From: Bugulina stolonifera
Taxonomy: Eukaryota > Bryozoa > Gymnolaemata > Cheilostomatida > Bugulidae
Assembly (NCBI GenBank): GCA_935421135.1
Contig: OW285189.1
Coordinates: 16,575,072-16,639,071 of the forward strand
Length of the DNA stretch: 64,000 bases
Direction of reading: 5' to 3'
Part shown: positions 36,600 to 48,500 of the stretch, in pieces
How the letters are laid out: each line of letters opens with the position of its first letter
How positions within the stretch are numbered: the stretch's first letter is position 1
Translations under genes and position numbers: made by a program
Notes under the pieces: model-generated
The model's input: only the letters and a program-made list of their open reading frames with translations
The model's database searches: none
Told to the model about the DNA's origin: nothing

Positions 36600-39028
36600 T
36601 TCTCTGGTATTCTAATAGTGGTACTACTACTTCACTTCTTGTTGCTGGTTGACTTTCAACTCGTGCTATGTAGAAAAGACAATGTCTACTAATGCCAAAA
36701 CGTGCTTGTATAGACATAGACCATTCAAGTACGTGTATGATTGATAATAATTATGTGCATTCATTCAGCCACGGCTAGCAGGAAGAATGCAACTATTGTA
36801 TGTTTACATTCCGTTTAACAATTACCGCGCCGATAAGTGATTGGACAAGTTATTCCTTGCGTGGTCGCGGTTCCAGTTAGTTCACTTTACATTCGCTTCC
36901 GATAGAGTGTAAAATGTTATTTTGATTCAATTTTTTTCTTGTAAAGTGTAAAAACGCAACACCTACATGAAAAGTGGTTGAAATTGCGCAAAATATGTTT
37001 ATGTGTGCAGTTTTAATTACTTAATCACTTAAGGTTTTTAGACTTTTAATAAAACTAATTTTAGCTGTATAAACTATCTAGAAAATAAAAGACTTGCTCT
37101 AACCATCCCATTCATATTATTTTAATTATCTTTATAATTTTATTAATTTTATAATTTAATTATTGATAATTATAAAATAACAATTGTTATTATTGTTTTG
37201 TCATTATAACTATATTATTAATTTTGCTCACAGTGAGTTGATTTTCTACGTATATTATTATTTAAGTTTAATTTTTTATTGTTTGTAATTAATATTTAAT
37301 TAATATTAGAATTCTGTGTACTACAATTTAACAATGACAATAATAATTATTGTGTAAATATTGTTATTTTATTAATTATTGATTTAATATTTAGCTATAT
37401 ATGTTTCATCATAAATTATGGTGATGCTTATGCTATATTCAATTTAGACAATTACTTTCACCGTTACCGAGTGTGAGTTCGTAATAATACAATTCGGCCT
37501 GCAATTGCGGAATTACTGTAACTGTGACTGTTAGGCCTAGGCTCTAGCTAAGTAGCAAGTAGCAAGGGTTTAGCCTTACAACATGCACCAGAAAGAAGTA
37601 CCTGCTCAAGTGCAGTGCAAACCGGCAGACTGATAATTGCTGGGCCTTAGGTAATCTAGAAGACAATAATAGTCCCAGCCTCAATCATGGTTAAATAGAT
37701 GTATGGGTTGAAGACAGAGAAGTAGGTACCCACATTAGCAAGCAGAATGAGAGGCAGAGTCCTGGCTAGTTCATCTATAGGGCACAATAGCTGACTAGAC
37801 CGTGAGGTGTATGGCTCACCTACCAAAGATCATGGGCTGACACCTTAAGGTATAATAGGTACGGCGCGAGTTATGTATTAGATACATGGAGTTTTAGTTA
37901 CAGTCTAGCAAAGCCACAAGACTGGACTTGGAACCCACATTCAGCGGAGAGTGATTGTGATTATGTGCTAGCAGTAAGCAACATATAACACTACATACAT
38001 GTATATAGTCAATTGGCTTCAAGTCAATGCCAAGGTCGAGTTTAGGTAGACTCAGATACAAATGGCCTATGTTGTTATAATGAGTAGAAAATGCATTGGT
38101 AGGACAAAAATGTACAATATCAGAACAATATAAGAATGTACTGCTTCAAATAGCAGTTAGGTCTCATCGTACTTGCAATTACAATATATTCTGTGTGTGA
38201 AATTACAGGAGAATTGGCATTTACAATGTACAAGTAATAAGGTAAGTATACGGAGTTTATGAATAATAAATATGTTTAGGCGGTTATTAGTGTCTATCAG
38301 CTCAGGCCTAACCTCAGGTTCTGAGTCGGCGGTTCTAAATAGCGAGTCAGATGTACCAGATAGAACGTATGGTATAAAGCGACTAGGTTTCTTGCACCAA
38401 GACACAACAATATAATATGAATAAAAATGAGCATATTGTTAGGATGATTATTAGTAACAAATCTACTTACACTCTCTTGGGAAGATTTAATCTATAGTAG
38501 GCGACTTGTAATGATAATGGGCACACATTTTAGGAACGTCTTGTTTCCAACTGACATTTTCGAAATGTCCCTTTACCCAGTTTGCCTTTATGCCATTGTG
38601 TAACATCAGCTCCAATATACATGTAGGTATAGAGAGGTAGAAGATCAATTTGGACTGTAGTCTTGAGCTTACATTTATCTTTGATCTATAGTCAGTAACC
38701 TTTTCTGATCTTCTTATGGTCCCTGGTACTTGTGCAGCTATTCAAGCAGTGAAGTCTCTAATTTAAAGCTTACTCAGTATTTTAAATGGGATTGAAGGCT
38801 CCAGTCAAAGTCATTTATTTGTCCAGTTTGGAGTAGTTACAGTAAATTTTATATGAGGTTTTGTACAAACACCCTGTGCTTAGACTATAACTCCATTACG
38901 TAAATTTGAAGGACATATCAAGCATGGAATACACTAGTCAATATTTTGGAATCTTGTCACGCTGACCATTCTAAGATTTTGTATCATATTCGCAGGTTGT
39001 CATAACACCACTAATGCTATAGTCTTCC
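36600..39028. promoter_or_regulatory. Divergent spacer between trehalase and VCPKMT genes
   Basis: The two genes point away from each other, so this 2.4-kb spacer holds both promoters. No TATA or other core element could be assigned with confidence. About 37080-37420 is extremely AT-rich with nested inverted words. About 37470-38410 is GC-richer, with no intact frame and no matching termini, and may be decayed inserted DNA. Confidence 0.45.
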
Positions 39029-41377
39029 ATGACCGATGTGATGGCTCAGAGTTTTGATCCGACTAGGTTGTATCCAAGAACAACTGAACTGGATGATGAG
39101 CGAGAGATCAATGTGTATCAGTCAGAGATTGGAGATGTCGGTTGTGTTGTCTGGGACGCTGCAATCGTATTAGCCAAGTTCTATGAACACATATCTTCAA
39201 CTACAGTCAACAAGGAGGGCCATGAAGAGAACACAGACAGGCTACCTTTAGCTGACCTTGAGGAATTAGTCAAGCGTTGTAACAAACAGGTTGGGAAAGT
39301 GTTAGAGTTGGGATCCGGTACTGGATATGCTGGAATTGTAGCTGCTTGTATGGGGTAAGGGTATATCTATTATCTTTACTAGGTGATGCAATGCTCTATC
39401 TGGCACTATAGAAACAATGCATTACTAGCACTCTAAAGAATTTTGACCCAAGTTCACTGTCGGCATAGTCTCCATGGTCTGTAAAGCAATGACTGGGTGA
39501 GTTTGTAGTTGACTTTTGAACTCGACTATTATCTGCGACCAACATATTACCATTTTACCTTTTTGGAGTTATCTACTTTTTGCATGATAGTTTCACATAA
39601 TAGGCTACTAGAGTTATTTACTCTCTATGTTTTATTAGTAATTTAATACTATTTGTCTACTACTCTATGATATTAGTAAACTGTACTAGAATTATCTTTG
39701 CTCTGTATGCTATTAGTAAACAATATTTACTAGATTTATCTGCTCTCTGCTTCCCCAAGATTAAATGATACTAAAGTTGTCTGTTTTCTGTAAGCCAAGA
39801 GTAAGCAATGCTAGAGTTATCTGCTCTCTATAAGCTAAGAGCTAACAATACTAGAGTTATCTTCTCTCTCTACTGTGGCTCCTAAGTAATACAAGAGTTG
39901 TCTGCTCTCTCTCTCTCTCTACTCTAGCTACTAGGTAACACTAGAATTGTCTTCTCTCTGTATACTACATTAACTATTCTCTGTCCAACAAATGTTTTAC
40001 TAGTGATTATTCAAGCACCATAACATGTATGAACTCTGCTGTTTGACTGAGTTTATCCGTGAACTTTCAGAGCTCAAGTGACAATAACTGACCTACCAGA
40101 GTTTGTTGATCTCATGAACTATAATATACAGAAGAACCGTGTACAAATCAAAGAGCTGGGGGGTGCTTGTCAAGCTTCACAGTTGGTGTGGGGTACTACA
40201 ACCCCCACCCAAATGTCCAGAGAGGAGAAAGTGGATCTCATACTACTAGCAGACTGTATATATTATAAAGAGGTATTAAATATCCAACATGTATAATTTA
40301 TTTGTTCCTCATACTCTTACAAGTATATACAAGTATATAATTTACTTTAACCAACAAAGTGGCTACAAATTATTTCATAAACATAATATATTATAATACA
40401 TTATGTTTATGAAATAATAATAAACATAATATATTATAATACATTATGTTTATGAAATAATAATAAACATAATATATTATAATACATTATGTTTATGAAA
40501 TAATAATAAACATAATTATATTATAATACATTGTGTTTATGAAATAATAATAAACATAATTATATAATAATAATAATAATCTAATATACATGTATTCATG
40601 CTTAGCTTTACACTCAATCAACTGAAATGATTGTTTACTGCATATTGTTGCAAATACAATAATACTGGTGATATTGATGTAATTTTCTATTGTTTAACTT
40701 GATGTAGTGTATATTGTGATACGTCATATTCTTTTCTGAGGTGGAACTCTAAATGTCAGTTTTGATTATTTGTACAGTCTCTAAAGCCTCTGGTGGAAAC
40801 CATGGTATCCCTCTCATCCGCTGACACCCTCATTGTATGCTGCCATGAACACCGAACTACAGACAACAAACCAATGCTTCAGAAGCTATTCTTTGAGGTG
40901 AGCAGTTGTGTATAGTAGCATATAAACCACCTGCCTGCCCTTATTATTCCACTGTACCATGGTCTATCCATCCAGTTGTGTATGGGGAGATAACTTCAAC
41001 TTTTGTCTGTTGTTAACATTTACTATTATATTATTATTACTATTATATTATTATTACTATTATATTATTATTACTATTATGTTATTATTACTATTATATT
41101 ATTATTGTTCTAACAGTTTTGGTTATTTACACGGAGTTATTGCCACTTAGTAAATTGTTCTGCAGTTGATGCAAGGCCACAGGACACTGTAAATGTGTAT
41201 TATCTCTCTATACCTTACTATATTATGTTACCTATTCTGTATAACTGATAAATCTGTTTACAGGAGATCAGCAAGCACTTCAGTATATTTAAAGTACCCA
41301 CGATGTATCAGCACCCTACATACAGCAGTGACGATATACATATAAATCTATTTAAACCACTAGACTCTACTATATAG
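39029..41377 (+). CDS. VCPKMT: VCP/p97 lysine methyltransferase (METTL21D-type)
   Basis: Seven-beta-strand, SAM-dependent protein methyltransferase; the human orthologue trimethylates a lysine of the AAA ATPase VCP. Four exons, 39029-39354, 40071-40272, 40778-40897 and 41264-41377, encode 253 residues, slightly longer than human. Family marks: GDVGCVVWDAAIVL (35-48), SAM-binding ELGSGTG (93-99), the DxxY motif in LLADCIYYKE (DCIY at 170-173), 'CCHEHRT' and the C-terminal 'SSDDIHINLF', all matching VCPKMT rather than other METTL21 members. The additional residues are mainly an acidic insert at about 57-85. A second in-frame ATG at 39041 is an alternative start. Introns carry degenerate tandem repeats. 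Confidence 0.93.
39600..39975. repeat. Degenerate tandem repeat in VCPKMT intron 1
   Basis: A unit of about 50-55 bp built around 'ctagagttatctgctctct' plus 'agctaagagtaacaa'-like spacers recurs six or seven times with strong divergence. Confidence 0.75.
40369..40570. repeat. Palindromic tandem repeat in VCPKMT intron 2
   Basis: Four copies with a period of about 43-44 bp. Each copy contains 'aaacataat' and its complement 'attatgttt' around an AT core. The first copy extends to a long perfect inverted repeat ('attatttcataaacataat' against its complement, 40369-40418). Confidence 0.9.
40995..41107. repeat. (ATTATT)-type AT microsatellite in VCPKMT intron 3
   Basis: Tandem 'attattactattat' units between exons 3 and 4. 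Confidence 0.85.
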
Positions 41378-41424
41378 CAGTGTAATGATTCACTGCATGT
41401 GTACATGTACAGTACAGTATATGC

Positions 41425-41512
41425 TCTAGTTACTAGTTACTAGTTAGAGGTCAGTGTACAGTTACTAGTTAGAGGTCAGTGTACAGCTACTAGTTAGAGG
41501 TCAGTGTACAGG
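41425..41512. repeat. Tandem repeat in VCPKMT 3' flank
   Basis: Three copies of a 25-bp unit containing 'actagttagaggtcagtgta', just after the stop codon, possibly in the 3' UTR. Confidence 0.9.
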
Positions 41513-41588
41513 GCAATTAACCAGGATTGGTAAATTTTATAAATTCTAGGTTGGTAAAGATTTCTATGAGTTTGGAATAATTTAAGAT

Positions 41589-42000
<412 letters not shown>

Positions 42001-42547
42001 CCCTGCAAGGTGTTTGCTCAAATATACACTAGTGTGTAGCATTGTAAGCCTGCAATTTTGTGGAATAGAAGTTTGCATATACATGTATAATACAGGTACA
42101 TGTATGTAATATGTGCAGAGATGACTGAAATTCATGTCAAGGATTATTGTTGTACATAGCATAGGCATATATTAGATTATAGATATTAGACAATGCATTA
42201 TTTTGTTTTAATTAAAAAATTGATTGTGCCCAGTGTGATTTCCCTGGTTTTTTTTGTAAACAAGTGTGCATATAAAATGATAGTATGATATTGTTGCACA
42301 CATCTAGACTTTACTGTAACTAAAAATTAAAGTCTAATAAAACATAATATTGATATACTCATGCATGTATGCGTGCAATTGTATGACCTCTGACCCCTTG
42401 TGATGCACCGCTCATCCAGCATTTAGCGCAGTTACCCAATGTAATATTCTACTCTACAGATCCCAACTAACGTGTCAGCGGTTACCCACTAGTCTTAACT
42501 AGGTCAACAGCAAAACTAATAAATGAACCCTTGAACATCTAATCAAG

Positions 42548-45500
42548 TCAGGCACTGGCCGACCTCAGTTTCTTAAGCTCCATATGATTTGCGTATATAT
42601 CTGGGGAGAGGAATGCCACTGGGCTAGCCCTTGGTGACGGATGATCTGTGTCACACTTTAGTCTAGCGTCAGAACTAATTGAAAGGTTAGATATGCTGCC
42701 GTTAGTAAACCAACTGCCTCTCTTACTGTATATACTGGTTCTGGTCGAGTATGGACAATAGTGACCCATCCTTGAATTCTGAGACACAGAATCGTGACTG
42801 TATCCATCTGAAAATATCAGCGCAAACTCAATTACTCCATTTAGCAGAATATGATATACACAGTAAAAAATACTAATCATATAGCCCATAAGGGCGCATA
42901 TTTCAAGGTATCAAAATGCTGTAATCAATGGCTAAAGAGCGAATAACTCCTTGTATGCATACAGACTATGCTAAAGTAAACTGAAGTTGAAAGAATCTAG
43001 TGGATGACCGACTGTACTTCATCAGGATTTATAATCTGTCCATAACATAGACTGTGTACCCACAGACTCAAGCTAACCTTGCATAGTTACAGGCTCTATT
43101 AGCCGTCTGATAGTGGAGTGGTGAAACAACCGACTTGGTCTCTGATTCATTATAACTGTTGAGGACGTCTTCCTCTCCTCATTCTCTCTATTTTCCCGAA
43201 TCATTCTCTTGGCCGAGATGAACAGGGCAACAGAAACCAAGACGAAGAAGAGAACAGCAGCAGCAATAAAAATAAACTGAACTCTAAATGATGGTCCATC
43301 TAAAACGCATAAGAATTTATCAGGGAGCTGTACCTCAAACTGAAGCTTCTGTTGTGTAGTGCAGTGTAATGTAGTGTAGTGTAATGTTGTGTAGTGTAAT
43401 GTAGTGCAGTGTAATGTAGTGCAGTGTAATGTAGTGCAGTGTAATGTAGTGCAGTGTAATGTAGTGCAGTGTAATGTAGTGCAGTGTAATGTAGTGCAGT
43501 GTAATGTAGTGCAGTGTAATGTAGTGCAGTGTAATGTAGTGCAGTGTAATGTAGTGCAGTGTAATGTAGTGCAGTGTAATGTAGTGCAGTGTAATGTAGT
43601 GCAGTGTAATGTAGTGCAGTGTAATGTAGTGCAGTGTAATGTAGTTCAGTGTAATGTAGTGCAGTGTAATGTAGTGCAGTGTAATGTAGTGCAGTGTAAT
43701 GTAGTGCAGTGTAATGTAGTGCAGTGTAATGTAGTGCAGTGTAATGTAGTGCAGTGTAATGTAGTGCAGTGTAATGTAGTGCAGTGTAATGTAGTGCAGT
43801 GTAATGTAGTGCAGTGTAATGTAGTGCAGTGTAATGTAGTGCAGTGTAATGTAGTGCAGTGTAATGTAGTGCAGTGTAATGTAGTGCAGTGTAATGTAGT
43901 GCAGTGTAATGTAGTGCAGTGTAATGTAGTGCAGTGTAATGTAGTGCAGTGTAATGTAGTGCAGTGTAATGTAGTGCAGTGTAATGTAGTGCAGTGTAAT
44001 GTAGTGCAGTGTAATGTAGTGCAGTGTAATGTAGTGCAGTGTAATGTAGTGCAGTGTAATGTAGTGCAGTGTAATGTAGTGCAGTGTAATGTAGTGCAGT
44101 GTAATGTAGTGCAGTGTAATGTAGTGCAGTGTAATGTAGTGCAGTGTAATGTAGTGCAGTGTAATGTAGTGCAGTGTAATGTAGTGCAGTGTAATGTAGT
44201 GCAGTGTAATGTAGTGCAGTGTAATGTAGTGCAGTGTAATGTAGTGCAGTGTAATGTAGTGCAGTGTAATGTAGTGCAGTGTAATGTAGTGCAGTGTAAT
44301 GTAGTGCAGTGTAATGTAGTGCAGTGTAATGTAGTGCAGTGTAATGTAGTGCAGTGTAATGTAGTGCAGTGTAATGTAGTGCAGTGTAATGTAGTGCAGT
44401 GTAATGTAGTTCAGTGTAATGTAGTGCAGTGTAATGTAGTGCAGTGTAATGTAGTGCAGTGTAATGTAGTGCAGTGTGATGTAGTGCAGTGTAATGTAGT
44501 GCAGTGTGATGTAGTGCAGTGTGATGTAGTGCAGTGTAATGTAGTGCAGTGTAATGTAGTGCAGTGTAATGTAGTGCAGTGTAATGTAGTGCAGTGTAAT
44601 GTAGTGCAGTGTAATGTAGTGCAGTGTAATGTAGTGCAGTGTAATGTAGTGCAGTGTAATGTAGTGCAGTGTAATGTAGTGCAGTGTAATGTAGTGCAGT
44701 GTAATGTAGTGCAGTGTAATGTAGTGCAGTGTAATGTAGTGCAGTGTAATGTAGTGCAGTGTAATGTAGTGCAGTGTAATGTAGTGCAGTGTAATGTTGT
44801 GTAGTGTAATGTAGTGCAGTGTAATGTTGTGCAGTGTAATGTAGTGCAGTGTAATGTAGTGCAGTGTAATGTAGTGTAGTGTACTGTAGTGCAGTGTAAT
44901 GTAGTGCAGTGTAATGTAGTGCAGTGTAATGTAGTGCAGTGTAATGTAGTGCAGTGTAATGTAGTGCAGTGTAATGTAGTGCAGTGTAATGTAGTGCAGT
45001 GTAATGTAGTGCAGTGTAATGTTGTGTAGTGTAATGTAGTGCAGTGTAATGTAGTGCAGTGTAATGTAGTGCAGTGTAATGTAGTGCAGTGTAATGTAGT
45101 GCAGTGTAATGTAGTGCGGTGTAATGTAGTGCGGTGTAATGTAGTGCGGTGTAATGTAGTGCAGTGTAATGTAGTGCAGTGTAATGTAGTGCAGTTTAAT
45201 GTAGTGCAGTGTAATGTAGTGCAGTGTAATGTAGTGCAGTGTAATGTGGCCTCATGTGACATGCAGATCACGCAGTGTAGCCCCATTTAGTGTAGTGTAG
45301 TGTATTGCACATGTAGAAGTGTAGTGTACATGTAGTGTAGTGCAGTGCAGTGAATAGTGTGGTGTAGTGCATATGTAATGTAGTGTAGTGCACATGTAGT
45401 GTAGTGAATAGTGTAGTGCAGTGTAGTGAGTAGTGTAGTGCAATGCAGTGTAGTGAATAGTGTAGTGCAGCGCAGAGCAGTGTAGTGAATAGTGTAGTGT

Positions 45501-48500
45501 AGTGTAGTGCATAATATGTAGTGTAGTGTAGTGTAGAGTAGTGTAGTGTAGTGCATATGTAGTGTAGTGCAGTGCAGCGTAGTGTAATAGGAAACACTCT
45601 GTAGATAATCACCATCTTGGTTTGGAATCAGTGTTGGAAGTACTGTAGAACAATAACAAGCAAGGCACTTTATCAGGCAGTGTATTATAGTGTACGCTCT
45701 GTGCACACATGTATAATCTCATCTCCAACAATATTCATTCATAATTTGTCACTTAACGTCTGTCAAGTAGTATAAAAAAGGAGTGGAATAGCACAGAGAT
45801 GGCCATACCTTGGTCCTATCTTCTTCCCAGCAAAATATATTATAAAAGTGTAAATAAAATCCAACACAATTGACATATCCAACTCATTACAAATTTTTGT
45901 TGATTCAATGTGTGTACTAATAGAACATGCTCAGCTATATTTTTTATTCTAGTTTGCTTAGAAGCTAGAAGTAGCAGACTAGAGGATTGAGCGTAGGAAG
46001 GAAGTAGTTCATATAGACAGGGCTAAATAGGTCACAGAAAGGAATTTATATGATAATAGTCATTGATTTGACAGCATCCTAGAAGAGAAGTTGTATGTCA
46101 TTCCATGTGGTATAAATGGAACCAACATAATGGAACCACCTTAATGGAACCATTCCCAAAGAGCGAGGGCAGAAGAAGGGAAGTTGGAGTTTGATTTACA
46201 GAAATGATAAGAAGTTCCACAACAAGATACACATGACAACAAATCAGTTATCACAACAGCACACAATAAAGTCTTGTAACCAAAACTGTTGCAAATATAT
46301 TACACGTACCACAGGAATCTACAAAACAAGTAGGGAGGTAGTATATGCAGGTCCACAGCTCTATTTATGCCATAAAACAGTTGACCTTTCTGAACTTTAA
46401 CCCAACACGTCATGTAGACAAAATAGACGGAATTTATATTGAAGAGAAAAATGACAGTGGTTGAAGACATTATTCATGGATAAATTTTAAAAAAGGTAGA
46501 AATTTTCAAAATGATATTACTAACTCTAGTAAACACATAATTTCCCCAATATTCATTGAGGAAAATGTTAGGAAATCCCAAAGTATGATTTCTGAATTTC
46601 TGCTATTATTCTGGTTTTACTGCCAAATAACAAGTTATGTGTTCAATTAATTTAAAAAACTCAGTGAAAATTAAATTCAGTGATGTAACGAAACAATTGA
46701 CAGCTGCTGTGTAACATCCAATACTTACTCTTCATTTCACATGCTGCTTTAGACTCATCATCACCATCTGGACAGTTACTGTAACCATTGCAGACCAAAT
46801 CCATATCCAAGCATAGTCTGCCGTCTTCACATGTATAGTACATCTGTGTGCTGTTACATAGATTCTCTGCAGCAAAAAATGGCAAAAACTACTACTATAC
46901 TCTCATGACATAAGAACTTGTTTGCAATGGCTATATAAGGTAGACTGTGGGTTATAAAGGACCAGAATCATGATGCGATAATGAGTTACCTGGCTCGGGG
47001 TTTGGCTCTGTGAAGGAAGTAAAGTTTAACCTGATTGTTGGCATCATAAAGTTATCTATGCTCTTTACATGTACCAGTATCCTCGGTGAACCAACCACTG
47101 GGAAAAATTTTCTTCTGACCAAGTAGCAAGGACTACCTCCTGTCATCAGCTGCCTGAAGTCTTGAGACATCCTAAAAAATTATTATTTTCCTCTTATGTT
47201 TACTTCTAGCCACATTTTTGTGTGAAAACTACAGGCATTCATGAGCTGTTACGTCTGATGAAAAGTTGTCCTTTCCCAAATTGGAAAGGTAACTCCTCAT
47301 TTTAACCAGTCTAATGAATATGCCTTACTATACTTCAAGCAAGTGTCCCACTGAGCTTAGAACGATAATAATTTCTCTTCAAAATTTGAATAACAGTTAT
47401 AATTTAAAAACTGTAATGAAAAAGATAAAAGCATACTAATGGTCCTGAAATGATTGGTACTCTAGTGATTCATTCAAACAATATTGGCTTGAGAAAACCC
47501 ATGAGCAGAAAGTCCTACATGTACATGTAGTTTCTGTCATTACTGAATACAGTTATCGGTAATTGGTGAAATTTTGCTTAAAAGTCTTCATTCCCTGAGC
47601 TGATCTACAAAGAAGCCACAAAAATATTGTCAGCTATATAGAAACATATTTTTGTGTTTTATTTAGTAATCTATTATTATTACATACCATTTATCATCTG
47701 CAGAGAATATTTCTATGGTTCTGTCAGAACATGAATTGACTGGTGAATGTGCCAAGTCATCTTCTACCCACATCCACATCTGTAACACATTATCAGGTCT
47801 GCTGAAATCATGAGGTGAAAATGTGAGCCATGTAATGAGATGATAAAAAAGCTGCTTGAAACAAATCTTATTATCTATTTGTCTTGCTAAGTCAACTATT
47901 ATAATCCCATAGTGAGAAGCGGCTATGTAGTACTTATTTATATATGAGCCTGCAAAATGTGAAAGCTACATTTGTAAATGAAAAATACCATGGCAATGAG
48001 ACCGGAATAGTTGTGGCCTAGTCGTTGGAATGCTGGACTTTCATGTGGGAGATGGGGTTTAATTCCCGTAAAGGTCATTGGTTGTATCAGGAAAGGCGTG
48101 CAACTTTGTAACGCTGCTGCGCTACTTTGTCATTGGTGAAGTATCTTCCTTACCTCAAACTAGAAAAATGTAGATCTCTTTAGATCATTGCTTTCTTAGC
48201 TGGGATTAATAGCGGGAAGTAAAACTGATAAGCTTACAATGGTTCTGATACACTGAGACAGGAGGTAGTAAACAGCAATACACAAAAGTTGGGTATGCTG
48301 ACATGCTAGAGACTCTTTACTTCAGCCAAACAAAATTTCAGGTTAGTAATGTACATGTAGCTCTTACATGTAAATACATGTATATTCTTTTCAATAATCA
48401 TCTTGACAATTAGCAATTACATTGTAGCTACTAATGTGTGCCTGTTAGAGGTGTGGTATAAGAATGCAGGTGTTGTAATAACTACAGATCTTTAGAATTC

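Noticed and set aside
43404..45290. Long open frames encoding repeated Val-Gln-Cys-Asn or Leu-His-Cys-Thr units on both strands
   Set aside because: They result from a 15-bp tandem repeat whose period is divisible by three and which lies in an intron.
45720..46700. Search for a further CUB or LDLa exon in the large NETO-like intron
   Set aside because: The LDLa exon and transmembrane exon already join in phase 1, and no cysteine-rich frame with splice sites was seen here.
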